Shown here one piece after another: positions 61,951-64,000 of a stretch of DNA of 64,000 bases (positions are counted from its first letter, which is position 1; each line of letters opens with the position of its first letter). The notes under the pieces are model-generated. The model was not told the DNA's origin and made no database searches. It saw only the letters and a program-made list of their open reading frames with translations. A program made the translations under genes and the position numbers. Where the stretch lies: NCBI GenBank assembly GCA_030424545.1, contig JAUHWL010000002.1, positions 248,001 through 312,000 of the forward strand, in the 5' to 3' direction. The stretch is from Bacteroidia bacterium (GTDB lineage Bacteria > Bacteroidota > Bacteroidia > Flavobacteriales > Schleiferiaceae).

Positions 61951-62997
61951 TTAGTTTTTGTTAAAATTGGTATATGTTCTAAACTTTTCAAGAATTGTTG
62001 ACATATCCTCTGGTATTTCTGAATCGAACTTAAGACGCTCTAAAGTTGCGGGGTGGGTAAATGCCAATGATTTTGCATGTAACGCGTGTCTAGGACAAAT
62101 GGTAAAACAATTTTCTATAAACTGTTTGTATTTAGTAAACGTTGTTCCTTTTAAAATTTTGTTTCCACCATATTCCTCATCATTAAACAAGGGGTGACCT
62201 AAATATTTAAAATGTGCTCTAATCTGATGCGTACGGCCTGTTTCTAATTTGCAAGAAACTTTAGTTATGTACCCGAAACGTTCTAATACTTTATAGTGAG
62301 TTACCGCATGTTTTCCGTAGTCTCCATCTGGGAAAACCTGCATTACTTTTCTGTTTTTTAAACTCCTACCAATATTACCCGTAATAGTGCCTTCATCTTC
62401 TTTTACATTTCCCCAAACCAAGGCAATGTATTCTCGGTCTGTTGTACGATCAAAAAACTGCTTTGCTAAATGGCTCATGGCATATTCGTTTCCTGCAACA
62501 ACCATAATTCCACTTGTGTTTTTGTCTAGTCTGTGCACCAAACCAGGTCTGTCTTCTCCGTTTCCAACGGGTAATTTTTCAAATAAATAGGTAAGTGCGT
62601 GCACCAATGTTCCTGTAAAATTTCCATGCCCAGGGTGGACTACCATACCTTGTTCTTTGTTTATTACGAGTACGTCTTTGTCTCTATAAACAATGTTTAG
62701 TGGAATGTTTTCTGGAATAATTTCTGTGCTGCGTGGCGGAAAAGTAAGCACCATGGTAACAACATCATTGGGCTTTACTTTAAAATTGGATTTTACGGAG
62801 TTGCCATTTACCTGCACACATCCTGCTTCTGCAGCTTTCTGAACTTTATTTCTAGAGGTTCTTTCTAAAAAATTGTGTAAAAACTTATCAACGCGTACGG
62901 GACTTTGGCCGGGTGTTGCAACAAATTTATGATGAACGTACAACTCGTCCTGCTCATCTTGTTCGTCTAAATTATCTTGGTTTTGTTCTTCTAACAC
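61951..62997 (-). CDS. RluA-family pseudouridine synthase (RluD-like)
   Basis: 348 residues. N-terminal S4 RNA-binding domain (RVDKFLHNFLERTSRNKVQKAAEAG, shown in part), then the RluA catalytic motif LVHRLDKNTSGIMVVAG with the catalytic Asp, and HQIRAHFKYLGHPLFNDEEYGG. Probably modifies 23S rRNA; RluD is the best fit because of the S4 domain. The start is GTG at 62997, whose G is the last base of the TAG of the upstream T9SS cargo gene (TAGTG), so the two are coupled. An acidic stretch (about 12 Asp/Glu) forms the N-terminus. Confidence 0.92.
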   Translation of the reverse strand: MLEEQNQDNLDEQDEQDELYVHHKFVATPGQSPVRVDKFLHNFLERTSRNKVQKAAEAGCVQVNGNSVKSNFKVKPNDVVTMVLTFPPRSTEIIPENIPLNIVYRDKDVLVINKEQGMVVHPGHGNFTGTLVHALTYLFEKLPVGNGEDRPGLVHRLDKNTSGIMVVAGNEYAMSHLAKQFFDRTTDREYIALVWGNVKEDEGTITGNIGRSLKNRKVMQVFPDGDYGKHAVTHYKVLERFGYITKVSCKLETGRTHQIRAHFKYLGHPLFNDEEYGGNKILKGTTFTKYKQFIENCFTICPRHALHAKSLAFTHPATLERLKFDSEIPEDMSTILEKFRTYTNFNKN

Positions 62998-64000
62998 TAG
63001 TTCAAAATAATTTTATGTGTTGTTCTGCTTTCTTGTGTTTCAAGGGTAAGAAAATATATTCCTCGTGGTAAATCTTGAACATAAATAGAAGATGAAATGC
63101 CGCGTTGAACAGCTTGTCCGAGGTTGTTTAATAGAATCCAAGAATGGTTATTGTCTTCAATATTTTCTGTTTTAATGGTAATAAAATCTTGCGCTGGATT
63201 CGGAAAAACAATACTAGTTCTAGTGTTTGTTTTGTCATCAATTCCAATATCTCTTGGTGTATATTTAAAATATGGCCTAATCATTAATGTGCCTGGTATC
63301 AAGCTTTCATACCATTGAAATCCGCTGCCATAATATTTCTTTGTTGTCGATGTTGTGTTTACATCAAACCCAAAATGTATTGCGTCTGCTTTGGTTTGCA
63401 CAATGCCGATGAAAACATTACCAGAAACAAAAACGGCCTCTTCCAGTTCAAATGGCATAAAACCATTGTGATAATAGGCATACTCGGGTTTATAAAGAGA
63501 GTCTGACAAATATTGCAACAGCCCTGGCTCTCCGTTGTTATTAGACCAAATGGCAACTCTAAAAGTATTTAATGTGGCATCTGTACCAACGTGTGCAAAG
63601 TTTATAAACAAACCTTTTAATGAGTCAGGGGCTATGGGTTTAAATTCAAATGCTAAGCGGGCGTTGGTCTGATTGAGAATGCCATATCCTTTCTCGGCAG
63701 AACCATCATCATAAGCGTAATAATTTTTAAAAGGAACTTTAATTTCAACGGTGTCATTATTTCTAATGCCTTCTGCTGTACCATCAAACCAAGTACGCAT
63801 AAACAATTCAAATTCATCTGTTGGTGCGCTTGTAATTACTGGTTTAAGCGGCACTTTAAAATCTACATCAACATCATGGTTTAAATTAGTAACAACAGGT
63901 ACCGTAAGCCTATCTTTTACGTTAGAACCATCTTTTAAAAGATAATACTTACCTAAGTTAAGTGCCCATCCCCCTTGCGGTGGTGGCCCATTCCTTCTAT
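62997..64000 (-). CDS. T9SS cargo protein with type A sorting domain, N-terminus beyond the window
   Basis: The frame stays open to the right edge, with no start needed: upstream residues read NGPPPQGGWALNLGKYYLLKDG. 334 codons are visible. A large beta-rich extracellular part (FAFEFKP-like LAFEFKPIAPDSLKG, HVGTDATLNTFRVAIW) is followed by a type A sorting domain: IVFPNPAQDFITI, WILLNNLGQAV, GIYFLTLETQE and a final IILN. Cargo role unknown. A GTG at 63854 is not the real start because the family-like sequence continues upstream. Confidence 0.85.
   Translation of the reverse strand, partial: RRNGPPPQGGWALNLGKYYLLKDGSNVKDRLTVPVVTNLNHDVDVDFKVPLKPVITSAPTDEFELFMRTWFDGTAEGIRNNDTVEIKVPFKNYYAYDDGSAEKGYGILNQTNARLAFEFKPIAPDSLKGLFINFAHVGTDATLNTFRVAIWSNNNGEPGLLQYLSDSLYKPEYAYYHNGFMPFELEEAVFVSGNVFIGIVQTKADAIHFGFDVNTTSTTKKYYGSGFQWYESLIPGTLMIRPYFKYTPRDIGIDDKTNTRTSIVFPNPAQDFITIKTENIEDNNHSWILLNNLGQAVQRGISSSIYVQDLPRGIYFLTLETQESRTTHKIILN

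Overview
This 64 kb window is a chromosomal segment of a Bacteroidota bacterium, most likely a member of the Flavobacteriia. The evidence is consistent across the window. There are type IX secretion (T9SS) cargo proteins with both type A and type B C-terminal sorting domains, a porQ-cmk pair, a PID-CTERM type small protein and many Bacteroidota-style lipoproteins. A degradative-type HMG-CoA reductase sits next to a GHMP kinase, as expected for an organism that makes isoprenoids through mevalonate. Promoters match the Bacteroidota -7 box TAnnTTTG, and Shine-Dalgarno sites are almost absent. The DNA is AT-rich and densely coding, with no intergenic gap longer than about 300 bases. There is no CRISPR array, transposase, integrase or prophage.

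Layout. 1-6.7 kb: a leftward operon (uvrA, LOG-family hydrolase, DUF985 cupin, truncated lipoprotein) and a rightward membrane gene plus fumC. 6.7-17.6 kb: an outer-membrane barrel, a polytopic membrane protein overlapping a CopD-like gene, an alcohol dehydrogenase-like oxidoreductase, an endonuclease-like protein, DUF389, mannose-1-phosphate guanylyltransferase, adk-obgE-PAP2, DUF1801 and the fluoride channel crcB. 17.6-24.3 kb: leftward T9SS cargo genes and the mevalonate pair. 24.4-30.2 kb: an accessory block of lone rightward genes with wide spacers (orphan secreted and membrane proteins, and a class D beta-lactamase whose start is out of frame), ending at the 3' side of tRNA-Phe. 30.4-35.9 kb: a tight operon coaX, barrel protein, TPR protein, lptC, small membrane protein, CNNM/CorC protein. 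35.9-44.6 kb: envelope proteins, L31 type B, a GlmU-like nucleotidyltransferase, lon, porQ-cmk. 44.6-49.6 kb: a leftward operon rsfS-ftsH-LUD-cdsA-psd-ACBP joining proteolysis to phospholipid synthesis. 49.7-64 kb: birA, pyrE/NUDIX, ddl-coaD, pheT, a PID-CTERM peptide, amidohydrolase, acyl-CoA ligase, di-heme peroxidase, RluA-type pseudouridine synthase and a truncated T9SS cargo gene.

Most of the window is ordinary core genome. The parts worth a second look are the accessory block (frameshift at an A10 tract in the beta-lactamase, and one attC-like nested hairpin), a palindrome shared by uvrA and an unknown gene, two apparently leaderless start sites (one with divergent start codons that overlap as CATG), and several orphan envelope proteins in informative operons.
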